This document shows, one piece after another, positions 22,272 through 30,881 of a DNA stretch of 48,593 nt. The first letter of the stretch is position 1, and every line of letters starts with the position of its first letter. Under the pieces are notes generated by a model that saw only the letters and a list, made by a program, of their open reading frames with translations, was not told where the DNA came from and made no database searches. A program made the position numbers and the translations under genes. The stretch lies in the NCBI RefSeq assembly GCF_000341265.1, contig NZ_ANAE01000151.1, positions 11,277-59,869 of the forward strand. The letters are read 5' to 3'. Source of the DNA: Nocardiopsis prasina DSM 43845 (GTDB taxonomy: Bacteria > Actinomycetota > Actinomycetes > Streptosporangiales > Streptosporangiaceae).

Positions 22272-23948
22272 TTACTTCGCGGGCTCGTTGGTCTCGACGG
22301 CCACGGGCGCCTCTGAGGCACCGGTCGTCGCAGGGGCCTCAGACGCCTCCTGGTGGAACGCCTCGGGCTCCGGGGTGTCCACGGCCGGGTTGCCGTGTCC
22401 GCGCAGCAGGAACCAGGCCTGCGCCGCCGCGGCGAGCACGATCACCACGGCGATGGCCGAGGTGAGGTGCATGCCGTCGGTGAACGCCAACCGAGCCGAG
22501 TCCATCAGCGCCTCACCGGCGGGCCCGCCCAGGTCGGCGGCCGTGTTGGCGGCACCGCCCAGGGTCTCCCGGGCGGCCTCGGTCGCGGAGTCGGACACCC
22601 CGTCCACCTCGGTGAGGTGCCCTCGGTAGAAGGCGGTCAGCACGCTGCCCAGCACCGCGACGCCCAGCGCACCGCCCATCTCGTAGGCGGTCTCGGAGAT
22701 CGCGGACGCGGCGCCCGCGCGCTTGGGCGGCGCGGCCGACATGATCGCGCCGTTGGTGAGCGTCTCGGCGAAACCGGTGCCCAGCGAGATCAGCACGAAG
22801 GCGGTGATCACGAGACCGACGCCACGAGTGACGTCGTCGGCCGGGGTCAACACCAGCGCGCCGAATCCGGCCGCCGTCACGATCAGGGACACCCCGATCA
22901 CGGTGGACAGGCTCAGGTGGCGGGCCACCCGCGCGGCCACGAGACCGGCGACGATCGACAGGACCAGCCCGGGCAGCAGCACCATGCCGGCGCGCATCGG
23001 CGAGACGCCGAGCACCAGCTGGAGGTACTGGGTGAGGAAGAACAACGACCCCACCAGGGAGAACACGATCATCAGGTTGGTGACCACCGCCACGCTGAAC
23101 ACGCGCGAACGGAACAGGTGCACGTCGATCAGCGGGTCCTTGAGCGCCCGCTGACGGCGGACGAACAGGTAGCCGAGGGTCAGACCGAACACCAGCGAGA
23201 CGACCGGCAGGAGGTCGAGCCCGCCGGTGGCCAGCTTCTTGATCCCGAAGACGACGGGCAGCATGGCACCCAGCGACAGCACGACGCTGAGCATGTCGAT
23301 CCGTCCGGAGTCCGGGTTGCGGGACTCACGGACCAGCAGCGGCACCAGGATGAGGATCAGCGCCATCACGGGCAGGTTGATCAGGAAGACCGAGCCCCAG
23401 AAGAAGTGCTCCAGGAGCCAGCCGCCCAGGATCGGGCCGAGGGCCGCTCCGCCGGAGAAGCCCGACGCCCAGATCGCGATGGCGAGCAGGCGCTGGCGCG
23501 GGTCCAGGAAGATGTTGCGCAGCAGGGACAGGGTCGAGGGCATCAGCGAGGCCCCCGCCACTCCCAGCAGGGCGCGGGCGAGGATCAGTGTCTCGGCGTT
23601 GGGTGCGAAGGCGGCCAGCAGGGAGGCCGCGCCGAAGGCCGCCGAACCGATCATGAGCAGGCGTCGCCGACCGATCCGGTCACCGAGCGAACCCATGGTG
23701 ATCAGCAGTCCGGCCAGGATGAAGCCGTAGATGTCGATGATCCACAGCAGCTGCCCGGAGGAGGGGCTCAGTGCCTCGCTCAGGGCGGGGACCGCGAAAC
23801 CGAGCACGGTCATGTCGACCGAGATCAGTACCACGGGCAGGACCAGGACGGCGAGTGCGGCCCACTCGCGCGGGCCCGCGAGTGCGGGTGGGGACCCGGT
23901 GCCCCCGTGCGTGTGGGTGGCGCCGTTTCCGGCCTTGGCGGAACTCAT
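22272..23948 (-). CDS. MFS multidrug exporter, DHA2 (14-TM, EmrB/QacA-like) family
   Basis: This 558-residue membrane protein is predicted to have 14 transmembrane helices, first near residues 28-50. SVDMTVLGFAVPALSE in helix 1, the GSLGDRIGRRRLL loop (motif A) and GVAGASLMPSTLSLLRN match DHA2 drug:proton antiporters. The C-terminal tail is hydrophilic and Glu/Ala/Pro-rich. I start at the ATG 23948 preceded by GAGGG; an upstream extension lacks family similarity. It is divergent from a TetR repressor gene with a tandem operator in between and presumably exports the drug sensed by it. It lies outside the biosynthetic cluster, beyond the tRNA operon. Confidence 0.92.
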   Translation of the reverse strand: MSSAKAGNGATHTHGGTGSPPALAGPREWAALAVLVLPVVLISVDMTVLGFAVPALSEALSPSSGQLLWIIDIYGFILAGLLITMGSLGDRIGRRRLLMIGSAAFGAASLLAAFAPNAETLILARALLGVAGASLMPSTLSLLRNIFLDPRQRLLAIAIWASGFSGGAALGPILGGWLLEHFFWGSVFLINLPVMALILILVPLLVRESRNPDSGRIDMLSVVLSLGAMLPVVFGIKKLATGGLDLLPVVSLVFGLTLGYLFVRRQRALKDPLIDVHLFRSRVFSVAVVTNLMIVFSLVGSLFFLTQYLQLVLGVSPMRAGMVLLPGLVLSIVAGLVAARVARHLSLSTVIGVSLIVTAAGFGALVLTPADDVTRGVGLVITAFVLISLGTGFAETLTNGAIMSAAPPKRAGAASAISETAYEMGGALGVAVLGSVLTAFYRGHLTEVDGVSDSATEAARETLGGAANTAADLGGPAGEALMDSARLAFTDGMHLTSAIAVVIVLAAAAQAWFLLRGHGNPAVDTPEPEAFHQEASEAPATTGASEAPVAVETNEPAK

Positions 23949-24098
23949 CTTTCCCTCGTCATCGCTTGTGGGTTGCGCGCCCTTCGGAGTGAGGGCGCGG
24001 GCCCGGCGGGTGGCTGGCGCCGTCCGGGCTGGTGGGACGGGAAGTCTGGTCGACCGGGGTGCGGCACGGTGGTGCGGGCACGATCCGGGACTCTTCAA

Positions 24099-24136
24099 CC
24101 GTCCAGCCGGTACAGTACCGTCCAGCCGGTACAGTG
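24099..24136. repeat. tandem 19-bp direct repeat, probable TetR operator
   Basis: The unit CCGTCCAGCCGGTACAGTA occurs at 24099-24117 and again at 24118-24136 (last base G). The junction forms the palindrome CGGTACAGTACCG (24108-24120). Each unit ends in TACAGT, a plausible -10; the second (24130-24135) lies seven bases before the GTG start of the TetR gene. Position and symmetry suggest the repressor's own binding site, controlling both divergent genes. Confidence 0.75.
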
Positions 24137-24142
24137 TCAATC

Positions 24143-24694
24143 GTGAGTACATCGAACACGCGGGACAGAATCCTCGACGCTTTACAAGACATCCTGATCG
24201 CCGAAGGTTATTCCTCGGTGACCCTGGAAGCGGTCGCACGCGCCGCCGAGGTCTCCAAGGGCGGGCTGCTGTACCACTTCCCCTCCAAGTCGGCCATGAT
24301 GGTCGGCCTCATGGAGCGCGTCCGCGCCCTGGCGGAGGAGGAGTTCCGCGAGGCGGTCGAGAGTGACGAGGGCGTGGTTCGCTACTTCCTGCGTACGTCG
24401 CTGCCGCAGACCACGGTGGAGGGCGAGCTCTACTGGGCGGTCATCGCGGCGCTGCGCAGCAAGGAGGACATCCCCCCGGAGGCGGGCGTCCTGGTGAAGG
24501 AGTTGTTCACCCGCTGGGGTGAACTCCTGCACGCCGAGCTCACTGACCCGGTGCTGGCCGAGACCATTCGCCTTGCCGGGGACGGCATGTACATGTCCTC
24601 GATCGCCGGTCTGGGGAGCCCCGACCCCGAGCTGACCCAGCAGGTGATCGACCGCCTGGCCGAGGCCTCGGACCAGGTGCGCCGGGACCGCTGA
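24143..24694 (+). CDS. TetR-family repressor of the adjacent MFS exporter
   Basis: About 183 residues. The N-terminal helix-turn-helix runs from RDRILDALQDIL through SSVTLEAVARAAEVSKGGLLYHFPSKSAMM, the classic TetR pattern; the C-terminal two thirds would be the ligand and dimer domain. I choose GTG 24143 because the repressor domain begins directly after it. There is no ribosome site, and the TACAGT element ending at 24135 would start the mRNA at about this GTG, so the message is probably leaderless. Upstream in-frame codons run through the operator. It is divergent from the exporter gene. Confidence 0.88.
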   Translation: MSTSNTRDRILDALQDILIAEGYSSVTLEAVARAAEVSKGGLLYHFPSKSAMMVGLMERVRALAEEEFREAVESDEGVVRYFLRTSLPQTTVEGELYWAVIAALRSKEDIPPEAGVLVKELFTRWGELLHAELTDPVLAETIRLAGDGMYMSSIAGLGSPDPELTQQVIDRLAEASDQVRRDR

Positions 24695-24725
24695 GGCCCG
24701 GTCCCGTGCGGTTCGGCGAGCCTGG

Positions 24726-25223
24726 TCAGAGGCGGTCCTCGAACACCTGGACCTCCTTGTCCCTCACCGGCACGCGCACGGTCGGGGTGAACCCCTGGCG
24801 CTCGTAGTAGCGGATGAGTGAGCCGTCCCCGCCCGACCAGCAGTCCACCCGGACCAGGGAGATCCCGCGTTCACGGGCCTGTGTGCGGGCGTGGTCGAGG
24901 AGTCGGCCGCCGACACCGCGACCCGCGTGTCTCCGGTCGGTCAGCAGCAGGCGCACGTAGATCTCCCGCTCGTCGACCGGCGGCGCGTAGTCAAGGGCGG
25001 ACTCGCTGATGACCAGGGCGCCCGCCGTGGTCCCGTCGCTCTCGGCGACCCACAGACCTTCCGAGGCCAGCCCGCGGACCATCTCGACCCTCTCGGGGAT
25101 CTCCGACCAGGGGCGGGTGCCCCACTGCTCGGCGGAGCCGCGTTCGGTGAGCCACACGACCGCTTCGTCGAAGAGCCGCAGGAGTTCGGCGGTGTCGTCC
25201 GCGCCGCCTTGACGCAGTCGCAT
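24726..25223 (-). CDS. GNAT-family N-acetyltransferase
   Basis: This 165-residue protein has the acetyl-CoA-binding motif A in RRHAGRGVGGRLLDHA and a C-terminal YYERQGFTP, as in GNAT enzymes. N-terminal RQGGADDTAELLRL is the usual opening. The substrate is unknown; many actinomycete members act on small amines. It converges on the TetR gene with a 31-base gap and stands alone. The start ATG at 25223 fits the family's N-terminus. Confidence 0.88.
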   Translation of the reverse strand: MRLRQGGADDTAELLRLFDEAVVWLTERGSAEQWGTRPWSEIPERVEMVRGLASEGLWVAESDGTTAGALVISESALDYAPPVDEREIYVRLLLTDRRHAGRGVGGRLLDHARTQARERGISLVRVDCWSGGDGSLIRYYERQGFTPTVRVPVRDKEVQVFEDRL

Positions 25224-25736
25224 GGGCTGGCTCCTTGGTGCTCGCTTGTCCCGGGTCGGGGAACCCTACTGGTCGGGATCCCCGGGCGGCATCTGCTTTT
25301 CCGGTGCCCCCACGTGCCCGAGTCCTCGGGGACACCGTCACCGGAGGGGCGGTGTTCGGCGTGCTGGTGGGTCGCGGTGATCGGTGGGTGTCGGATTTCA
25401 CGATCCAGCGCGGGGGCGGGGCCGTGCGAAGCGGGCCTCTTCGTCATGTGGATGGCATCATGAATCACCCTGGAGGGCACCGTTGGTCGTCTTCTCGAAG
25501 GTGACAGTGTGGTGCTGTTCACGTGTCCTCGAACGTGGTTTACTTCCCAGTAACTTCGTTGCCGTCACCGGGCGCCGGGTCCACCGGGTGCCTGCCCAAC
25601 TGGCGAGGTGAAGTGTGCACTACCGCGAGATGTGGGGCGTGCCGTGTCGACCGGGAGGCTTCTCTTGGCAAGACTGTTCCCACCTCACCGGAGCGTCCTC
25701 GGGGTGAGAACACGCCGACGGGAAAGCGGGGAGCGG
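25224..25736. other. intergenic region upstream of manA, no gene seen
   Basis: About 510 bases between the divergent GNAT and manA genes. Short open frames here have no ribosome sites and no recognisable sequence. A locally AT-richer stretch around 25530-25565 may contain the manA promoter, but I cannot place its boxes. Nothing else stands out. Confidence 0.4.
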
Positions 25737-26936
25737 ATGCACAGGCTCACCAACCGGGTACGACCGTACGCCTGGGGAGCACGCGCTGCCATTCCTCGTC
25801 TGCTGGGTACCGAGCCGGACGGAAGTCCCCAGGCCGAGCTCTGGCTGGGCGCCCACCACGGCGCCCCCAGCACCGCGCACTGCGACGGCGGCGACAGGCT
25901 CCTCCCCGATCTGATCTCCGCGGACCCGCACCGCGTCCTCGGCCACGGGACCGCCGAACGCTTCGGCTCGCGCCTGCCCTACCTCCTCAAGTACCTCGCC
26001 GCCGAGGCGCCGCTCTCCCTCCAGGTCCACCCCGACGCCGAGCGGGCCCGCGCCGGATTCGAGGCCGAGGAGCGCGCGGGCATCCCGCTCGACGCCCCTC
26101 ACCGCAACTACCGCGACCCCCACCACAAACCGGAACTCCTGCTCGCCCTGGAGCCCTTCGAGGCCCTGTGCGGGTTCCGTGAACCCGCCGCCACCGTCGC
26201 CGACCTCATCGGGCTGGACAACGACCTGGCCACCGCGCTCCGCGATGACCTGTCCGACTCCGACACCCATGCGGCGCTCCGTGCTGCGCTCACCCGCCTG
26301 CTGACCCTCCCGGCCTCGGACCGGTGCCGGATGATCGAGGAGTTCGTCCGGGAGTGGTCCGGTGGAGGCGGACGCGGGCCCCACGCGGAGATCGTCACCG
26401 ACCTGGCCGCCCGTTACCCCGGGGACCCGGGCGCCGTCGCCGCCCTGCTGCTCAACCGGGTCACGCTCTGGCCGGGCCAGGCCCTCTTCCTCCCGGCGGG
26501 AAACATGCACGCCTACCTCCAGGGCACCGCCGTGGAGGTGATGGCCAGCTCCGACAACGTGCTCCGGGCGGGTCTGACCGCCAAGCACGTGGACGCGCCC
26601 GAACTCCTCGACGTGGTGGACTTCTCGGTGCTCCCCATCCCGTACGCCCAACCGGGATTCCTCGACGGCCGCCGGGAGTTCCGCCCGGCGGCGCCGGAGT
26701 TCGCTCTGCACGAGATCGGCCCGGGCCGGATCACCGCGCACCTGCCGGGCGACGGCCCCACGGTGGTCCTGGCGCTGCATGGGACCGTGGACCTGGTCGC
26801 CGAGGTCGGCGAGGGGGTCACCCTGGGCCGGGGCGAGTCCGTGTTCGTCCAGGCCGACAGCGGCCCGATCAAGGTCGAGGGCCACGGCCACGTCATCGCC
26901 GCCACGGTCGGGGACCACGAGCGCGTGCGGGTGTGA
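25737..26936 (+). CDS. manA: mannose-6-phosphate isomerase, class I
   Basis: This 399-residue cupin metalloenzyme interconverts fructose-6-phosphate and mannose-6-phosphate and supplies GDP-mannose. Family marks are the N-terminal RVRPYAWGARAAIPRLLG, ELWLGAHHGAPS, the zinc ligands in LQVHPDAERA and HHKPELLLAL, and LPAGNMHAYLQGTAVEVMASSDNVLRAGLTAK. ATG 25737 is chosen because the conserved protein begins MHRLTNRVRPYAWG; a longer frame upstream is unconserved. It is monocistronic or read with the following VOC gene (69-base gap). Confidence 0.93.
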   Translation: MHRLTNRVRPYAWGARAAIPRLLGTEPDGSPQAELWLGAHHGAPSTAHCDGGDRLLPDLISADPHRVLGHGTAERFGSRLPYLLKYLAAEAPLSLQVHPDAERARAGFEAEERAGIPLDAPHRNYRDPHHKPELLLALEPFEALCGFREPAATVADLIGLDNDLATALRDDLSDSDTHAALRAALTRLLTLPASDRCRMIEEFVREWSGGGGRGPHAEIVTDLAARYPGDPGAVAALLLNRVTLWPGQALFLPAGNMHAYLQGTAVEVMASSDNVLRAGLTAKHVDAPELLDVVDFSVLPIPYAQPGFLDGRREFRPAAPEFALHEIGPGRITAHLPGDGPTVVLALHGTVDLVAEVGEGVTLGRGESVFVQADSGPIKVEGHGHVIAATVGDHERVRV

Positions 26937-27005
26937 CCTCGGGGCTCCCGACGCGGAGCCGAAATCCGCTGGCGCGCCGGGCGGCGGCCGACCATGCTGG
27001 CGTCC

Positions 27006-27389
27006 ATGACTTCCTCGGTGCTGAACATCGCGATCGACTGTGCGGACGCCTACGAGCTGGCCCGGTTCTGGAGCGGGGTGACCGGGCGCCCCCTGCATCC
27101 GGAGGACCGGCCGGGTGAGCCGGAGACCCAGGTGATGTTGGCGGAGGGGCCGGTGCTGCACTTCAACCAGGTACCCGACGCGAAGACGGTCAAGAACCGC
27201 CTACACCTGTGCCTGCGCCCGGAGACCTCCCGGGAACAGGAGGTGGAGCGGCTGCTGGGGATCGGCGCCGCGTTCGTCGGTGACCACCGCAACGCGGACG
27301 GCTCCGGCTGGGTGGTCCTCGCTGACCCCGAGGGCAACGAGTTCTGTGTGCTCCGCAGCGCATCCGACCGGGCCGCGACGGGTTCCTGA
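27006..27389 (+). CDS. VOC (glyoxalase/bleomycin-resistance-like) protein
   Basis: About 127 residues with the two beta-alpha-beta-beta-beta halves of the vicinal oxygen chelate fold: IAIDCADAYELARFWSGVTG in the first and HLCLRPETSREQEVERLLGIGA to LADPEGNEFCVLR in the second. This actinomycete subgroup is usually annotated as a glyoxalase-like domain protein without known substrate. ATG 27006 starts just before the fold; ATG 26994 is an alternative and neither has a good ribosome site. It lies downstream of manA. Confidence 0.82.
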   Translation: MTSSVLNIAIDCADAYELARFWSGVTGRPLHPEDRPGEPETQVMLAEGPVLHFNQVPDAKTVKNRLHLCLRPETSREQEVERLLGIGAAFVGDHRNADGSGWVVLADPEGNEFCVLRSASDRAATGS

Positions 27390-27390
27390 A

Positions 27391-27446
27391 CCCCGGGCCT
27401 CCGGTCCCCTGTGCCCCCGGGCCTCCAGTCCCCTGTGCCCCGGGCC
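27391..27446. repeat. short tandem repeat, 24-bp unit
   Basis: CCCCGGGCCTCCGGTCCCCTGTGC at 27391-27414 is repeated at 27415-27438 with one change, and a partial third copy reaches 27446. It directly follows the VOC stop. It may be a slippage product in a non-coding spacer and has no evident function. Confidence 0.75.
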
Positions 27447-27633
27447 CGACCCCCGGGTGCTCCGGGCCTTCCGCCCTGGGACGGGCCCGTCGTGGAGGCC
27501 GGTGCCCCGAGTCCCCGGATTCCCGGATCGTGAACCCCGACTTCCGGCCCTTTTGCGAACTCTGTCCGGCACCATCGGTCACCACCGATAGCCTGGGCCT
27601 CTCTGTTCACGTCTTCAACCGAGGGGACCTACC

Positions 27634-28008
27634 ATGGCGCTTGAGCGTCCCGAGATCGACTTCATCGAAGGCCCGCCGCCCGCGGACCTCCAGATCACCG
27701 ACATCACCGTCGGCGAGGGCGACCAGGCCGGGCACGGCAGCACCGTCAGCGTGCAGTACGTCGGTGTCTCGCACTCCACCGGTGAGGAGTTCGACGCCAG
27801 CTGGAACCGCGGCGAGCCCCTGCGTTTCAAGCTGGGCGCCCGTCAGGTCATCCCCGGCTGGGACCAGGGTGTCCTGGGCATGCGCGTCGGCGGCCGCCGT
27901 CAGCTGGTCATCCCGCCGGGCCTCGCCTACGGCGACCGCGGCGCCGGTGGCCTCATCAAGCCGGGGGAGACCCTGGTGTTCGTCGTCGACCTGGTCGACG
28001 TCAACTAG
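27634..28008 (+). CDS. FKBP-type peptidyl-prolyl cis-trans isomerase
   Basis: This 124-residue single-domain FKBP catalyses proline isomerisation and is cytoplasmic (no signal peptide). Conserved features are VSVQYVGVSHSTGEEFDASW, the hydrophobic active-site core FKLGARQVIPGWDQGVLGMRVGGRR, IPPGLAYGDRGAGG and the final FVVDLVDV. Length and order match small actinomycete FKBPs. AGGGGA precedes ATG 27634. It is convergent with the acyl-CoA dehydrogenase gene. Confidence 0.95.
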   Translation: MALERPEIDFIEGPPPADLQITDITVGEGDQAGHGSTVSVQYVGVSHSTGEEFDASWNRGEPLRFKLGARQVIPGWDQGVLGMRVGGRRQLVIPPGLAYGDRGAGGLIKPGETLVFVVDLVDVN

Positions 28009-28164
28009 GACACTCCGCTCCGCCGCCCGGCCAGGGGTCCCCGAGGCCGAGCGGTGGGCGGACGAACCGGGGTCCGTGAGGCGTCTTCGAGCGCGGAGCG
28101 GGCCCCGGTTCGGTCGCGAGGCCCACCTTGGTGCGAGGAACGGGCCCCGTCCGGCGCGCGAGCC

Positions 28165-29340
28165 CTACCTGAGGGTCGCGCCCACCTTCACGTGGCCCTT
28201 GAGCAGGTCGCGGGCGATGGTGCGGCGCTGGATCTCGTCGGTTCCCTCGAAGATGCGCAGGAGCCGCAGGTCACGGTAGAAGCGTTCGACGGGCAGTTCC
28301 CGCGTGTAGCCCATACCGCCGTGGATCTGCATGACGCGGTCGACGATCTCGTTGGCCTTCACGCCGCCGAACAGCTTGGCGATCGACTGCGCGTGCCGTG
28401 AGTCCACGCCCTGCGAGACCTGCCAGGCGGCGTGCAGCACCAGCAGCCGCAGAGCCTCGATCTCGGTCTGGGAGTCGGCGATCATCCACTGGATGGCCTG
28501 CCGGTCCGCGATGGGCGCCCCGAAGGTCTCCCGGGTCTTCGCGTACACGATGCCCATGTCGAGCAGGCGTTCGCAGCCGCCGAGGGCGCGGGCGGGCAGC
28601 AGGTAGCGGCCCCGGCCGATCCACTTCATGGCCAGGGCGAAGCCCCTCCCCTCCTCACCGAGGATGTTCTCGTGGGGGACGCGCACGTCCTGGAAGACCA
28701 GGGACGCCGGGCGGCGCTCGCCCATGGTGTCGATGGGCTCGGAGGTCCAGCCCATGTCGCGGTCGACAAGGAAGCAGGTCACGCCGCCGTCAGCACCCCT
28801 CTCGGGGTCGGTGACCGCGAAGACCAGGGCGAAGTCGGCCTCCTCACCGCCGGTGATGAAGGTCTTCTCGCCGTTGATCACCCACTCGTCACCGTCGCGG
28901 ACGGCCCGTGTGCGGATGGCCTTGGCGTCGGACCCGGCTCCGGGTTCGGTGATGGCGAAGCAGGACCTGCGCTCGCCCTCGATGGTGGGGAGCAGGTAGG
29001 CGCGCTTTTGCTCCTCGTTGGCATGGAACAGGATGTTGTCGGCCTCGCCGCCGAACTTGAACGTGAGGAAGGTGCGGCCGAGTTCGGTCTCGATGAGAGC
29101 CTCCGTGACGGCGTCCAGGCCCATGCCGCCGTACTCCTCCGGCGTGCCCACACCCCAGAAGTCGGACCTGCGGGCCAGCGCGCGCAGCCGGGTCTTCTCC
29201 TCGTGGGTCAGCCCGGGCGGGTGGCCCTCACGTTCGCGGCGCAGCGCTTCGTTCTCCAGAGGCATGAGCTCCCGCTCGACGAAGGTCCGCACCCAGCTCT
29301 GGATGGCGCGCTGCTCTTCGCTCAGTGAGAAATCAATCAC
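28165..29340 (-). CDS. acyl-CoA dehydrogenase
   Basis: About 391 residues of the FAD-dependent acyl-CoA dehydrogenase family. Present are CFAITEPGAGSDAKAIRT (flavin and substrate site), the middle beta domain, and the C-terminal MQIHGGMGYTRELPVERFYRD and IFEGTDEIQR, in which the Glu after Phe is the usual catalytic base position. It should oxidise an acyl-CoA, passing electrons to ETF. The GTG at 29340 has GGGAG at a proper distance; TTG 29352 is an in-frame alternative inside the operator. A near-perfect 25-bp palindrome lies 12 bases upstream and the divergent neighbour is a TetR regulator, so repression by it is likely. Confidence 0.93.
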   Translation of the reverse strand: MIDFSLSEEQRAIQSWVRTFVERELMPLENEALRREREGHPPGLTHEEKTRLRALARRSDFWGVGTPEEYGGMGLDAVTEALIETELGRTFLTFKFGGEADNILFHANEEQKRAYLLPTIEGERRSCFAITEPGAGSDAKAIRTRAVRDGDEWVINGEKTFITGGEEADFALVFAVTDPERGADGGVTCFLVDRDMGWTSEPIDTMGERRPASLVFQDVRVPHENILGEEGRGFALAMKWIGRGRYLLPARALGGCERLLDMGIVYAKTRETFGAPIADRQAIQWMIADSQTEIEALRLLVLHAAWQVSQGVDSRHAQSIAKLFGGVKANEIVDRVMQIHGGMGYTRELPVERFYRDLRLLRIFEGTDEIQRRTIARDLLKGHVKVGATLR

Positions 29341-29351
29341 GGCTGCTCCCA

Positions 29352-29376
29352 AATAACCTAACGCTGTTCGGTTATT
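29352..29376. promoter_or_regulatory. 25-bp near-palindromic operator between the acyl-CoA dehydrogenase and TetR genes
   Basis: Read on the minus strand the site has outer arms AATAACC and GGTTATT and inner arms AAC and GTT around AGC; 20 of 24 paired positions match. It is AT-rich in a GC-rich setting and lies directly upstream of the dehydrogenase start. Its form fits a TetR-type repressor of fatty-acid or branched-chain catabolism. Confidence 0.75.
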
Positions 29377-29541
29377 CGAGAGTACGTCGCGCCCGTCAAC
29401 TCACGCAAGGGGTCGGCCGTACGGTCGGGGACGCGACCGAACCAGGGGCGTTCGACGGGAGTCGGGGCGCCACCGTGCGATGATCAGCGCTGACGCCGGA
29501 CGGCCCGGCGCTCAAGAGCAGCGCGGAAGGGGAGCCCCGCC

Positions 29542-30183
29542 GTGGCCCGACCCAAGACACCGATCCTGAGCAAACCGGCCATCCGTGAAGCCGCGCTCGC
29601 GCTCATCGACCGGGACGGGCTGGAGAAGCTCTCCATGCGCAAGCTCGCCCAGGAACTCGCCGTACAGGCCGCCTCGCTGTACAGCCACTACCGGACCAAG
29701 GAGGAGCTGCTCAGCGAGGTCGCGGAGGAGGCCACCAGACACATCGACGTCTCGGCCTTCGGAAACCGCGACTGGCGCCGGGGCCTGGCCGTGTGGGCGC
29801 GTTCCTACCGCGCCGCCTTGGCCCAACACCGCAACCTGCTGCCGGTGATCGCGGCCGGTCCGGGCCGTCGTGAGGAGGCGCTGCGCCGGGCCGACGCCGT
29901 GCACGGAGGGCTCGTGGGCGCGGGCTGGCCGCCCCGGTACGCGACCATGATCGGTGCCTCCACCAAGTACCTGGTGGTGGGTGCGGCGACCCACTCCTTC
30001 GCGGGCGGCTTCGACGACGACGTGTGGGTCTACCAGGACCGCTACCCGAACCTGTCGCAGGCCCACCGGCTGGCGGAGGTCGCGGCCGAGATCGACGAGG
30101 ACAGCTTCGAGCTGGCGTTGACGGCCTTCCTCGACGGCCTGGTGCCGGTCTACGAGAGGGTGCGCGTGCGGACCGGCGAGTAG
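29542..30183 (+). CDS. TetR-family regulator, TetR_C-type
   Basis: 213 residues. The DNA-binding domain is PAIREAALALIDRDGLEKLSMRKLAQELAVQAASLYSHYRTKEELLSEV. The C-terminal part (SYRAALAQHRNLLPVIAAGPG onward) resembles the domain of tetracycline-repressor-like proteins. GTG 29542 follows AAGGGGAG by a normal distance. It is divergent from the acyl-CoA dehydrogenase gene, with the 25-bp palindrome in between, and probably controls it. Its ligand is unknown. Confidence 0.88.
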   Translation: MARPKTPILSKPAIREAALALIDRDGLEKLSMRKLAQELAVQAASLYSHYRTKEELLSEVAEEATRHIDVSAFGNRDWRRGLAVWARSYRAALAQHRNLLPVIAAGPGRREEALRRADAVHGGLVGAGWPPRYATMIGASTKYLVVGAATHSFAGGFDDDVWVYQDRYPNLSQAHRLAEVAAEIDEDSFELALTAFLDGLVPVYERVRVRTGE

Positions 30184-30190
30184 ACCCGAG

Positions 30191-30769
30191 TCAGCGCGGT
30201 GGCGTGGTGGCGTCGATCCACTCGCACAGGAGGTCCAGTCCGGCCTCGGCGCGGCCCAGGTCGCCGGTGGACAGGTAGTCGGCCTCCAGGCCGGAGAAGG
30301 CCGCGTTGAGCAGCGTGGCCTGGCTGAGGGCGCGGTCTGGCGAGGCGCCGCGCAGGGTCAGGCAGGAGGCGACGAACTCCGCCCGCCCGCGCAGGAACCC
30401 GGCGCTGGACGCGGGTAAGCGTCCCGCCGAGGCCAGACCCTCGATCTCGCGGATGAGCCGGGTCATGGGGAGTTCCGGGCCGAGGTTGCGCTCCCAGGAG
30501 TCGCGGACGATGTCGCTGACCGGGACCGCCGGGTCCTCCCACCCCTTGGTGGCCAGCAGCGACCGGTGCTGACGCTCGTCCAGGCGGGACAGGACCGCCG
30601 AGAGCAGGTCCTCGCGGTCGGCGAAGTGATGGGTGAACACGCGGGTGCTCTGCCCCAGTCCCTGGGCGAGACCGCGCAGCGTGAACCCGCTGATCCCGGT
30701 TTCCGCGAGCTGTTCGATCACGGCGTCCAGGACCTCGCGTCGCCTCGCGGGGTCGGCCTTCCGAGCCAT
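30191..30769 (-). CDS. TetR-family regulator
   Basis: 192 residues with the N-terminal helix-turn-helix RREVLDAVIEQLAETGISGFTLRGLAQGLGQSTRVFTHHFADREDLLSAV. The ATG at 30769 has a near-perfect AGGAGGT four bases upstream. It converges on the other TetR gene with a 7-base gap and lies downstream of the SDR gene on the same strand, separated by a terminator hairpin, so it is probably its own unit. Target and ligand are unknown. Confidence 0.88.
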   Translation of the reverse strand: MARKADPARRREVLDAVIEQLAETGISGFTLRGLAQGLGQSTRVFTHHFADREDLLSAVLSRLDERQHRSLLATKGWEDPAVPVSDIVRDSWERNLGPELPMTRLIREIEGLASAGRLPASSAGFLRGRAEFVASCLTLRGASPDRALSQATLLNAAFSGLEADYLSTGDLGRAEAGLDLLCEWIDATTPPR

Positions 30770-30835
30770 CTGTACCTCCTGCTGGTCCTCCCGGATCCAA
30801 CTCTGGCACAGGCGGCGGGGTGGCCGACGCCGCTT

Positions 30836-30867
30836 GCGGGGCGCCCTCGTCGGACGGGGCGCCCCGC
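30836..30867 (-). terminator. terminator hairpin after the SDR gene
   Basis: A ten-base GC stem (30836-30845 with 30858-30867, core CGGGGCGCC) encloses a 12-base loop. It lies 15 bases past the SDR stop on the minus strand, between that gene and the TetR gene. Confidence 0.65.
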
Positions 30868-30881
30868 GCGGGTTCACGGGG

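Noticed and set aside
22353..24146. A 597-codon plus-strand frame opposite the MFS exporter
   Set aside because: Charged repetitive composition and no start signal; the minus strand encodes a normal 14-helix transporter.
27391..27446. Tandem repeat considered as a CRISPR fragment
   Set aside because: The two and a bit units adjoin without spacers and no cas genes are present.
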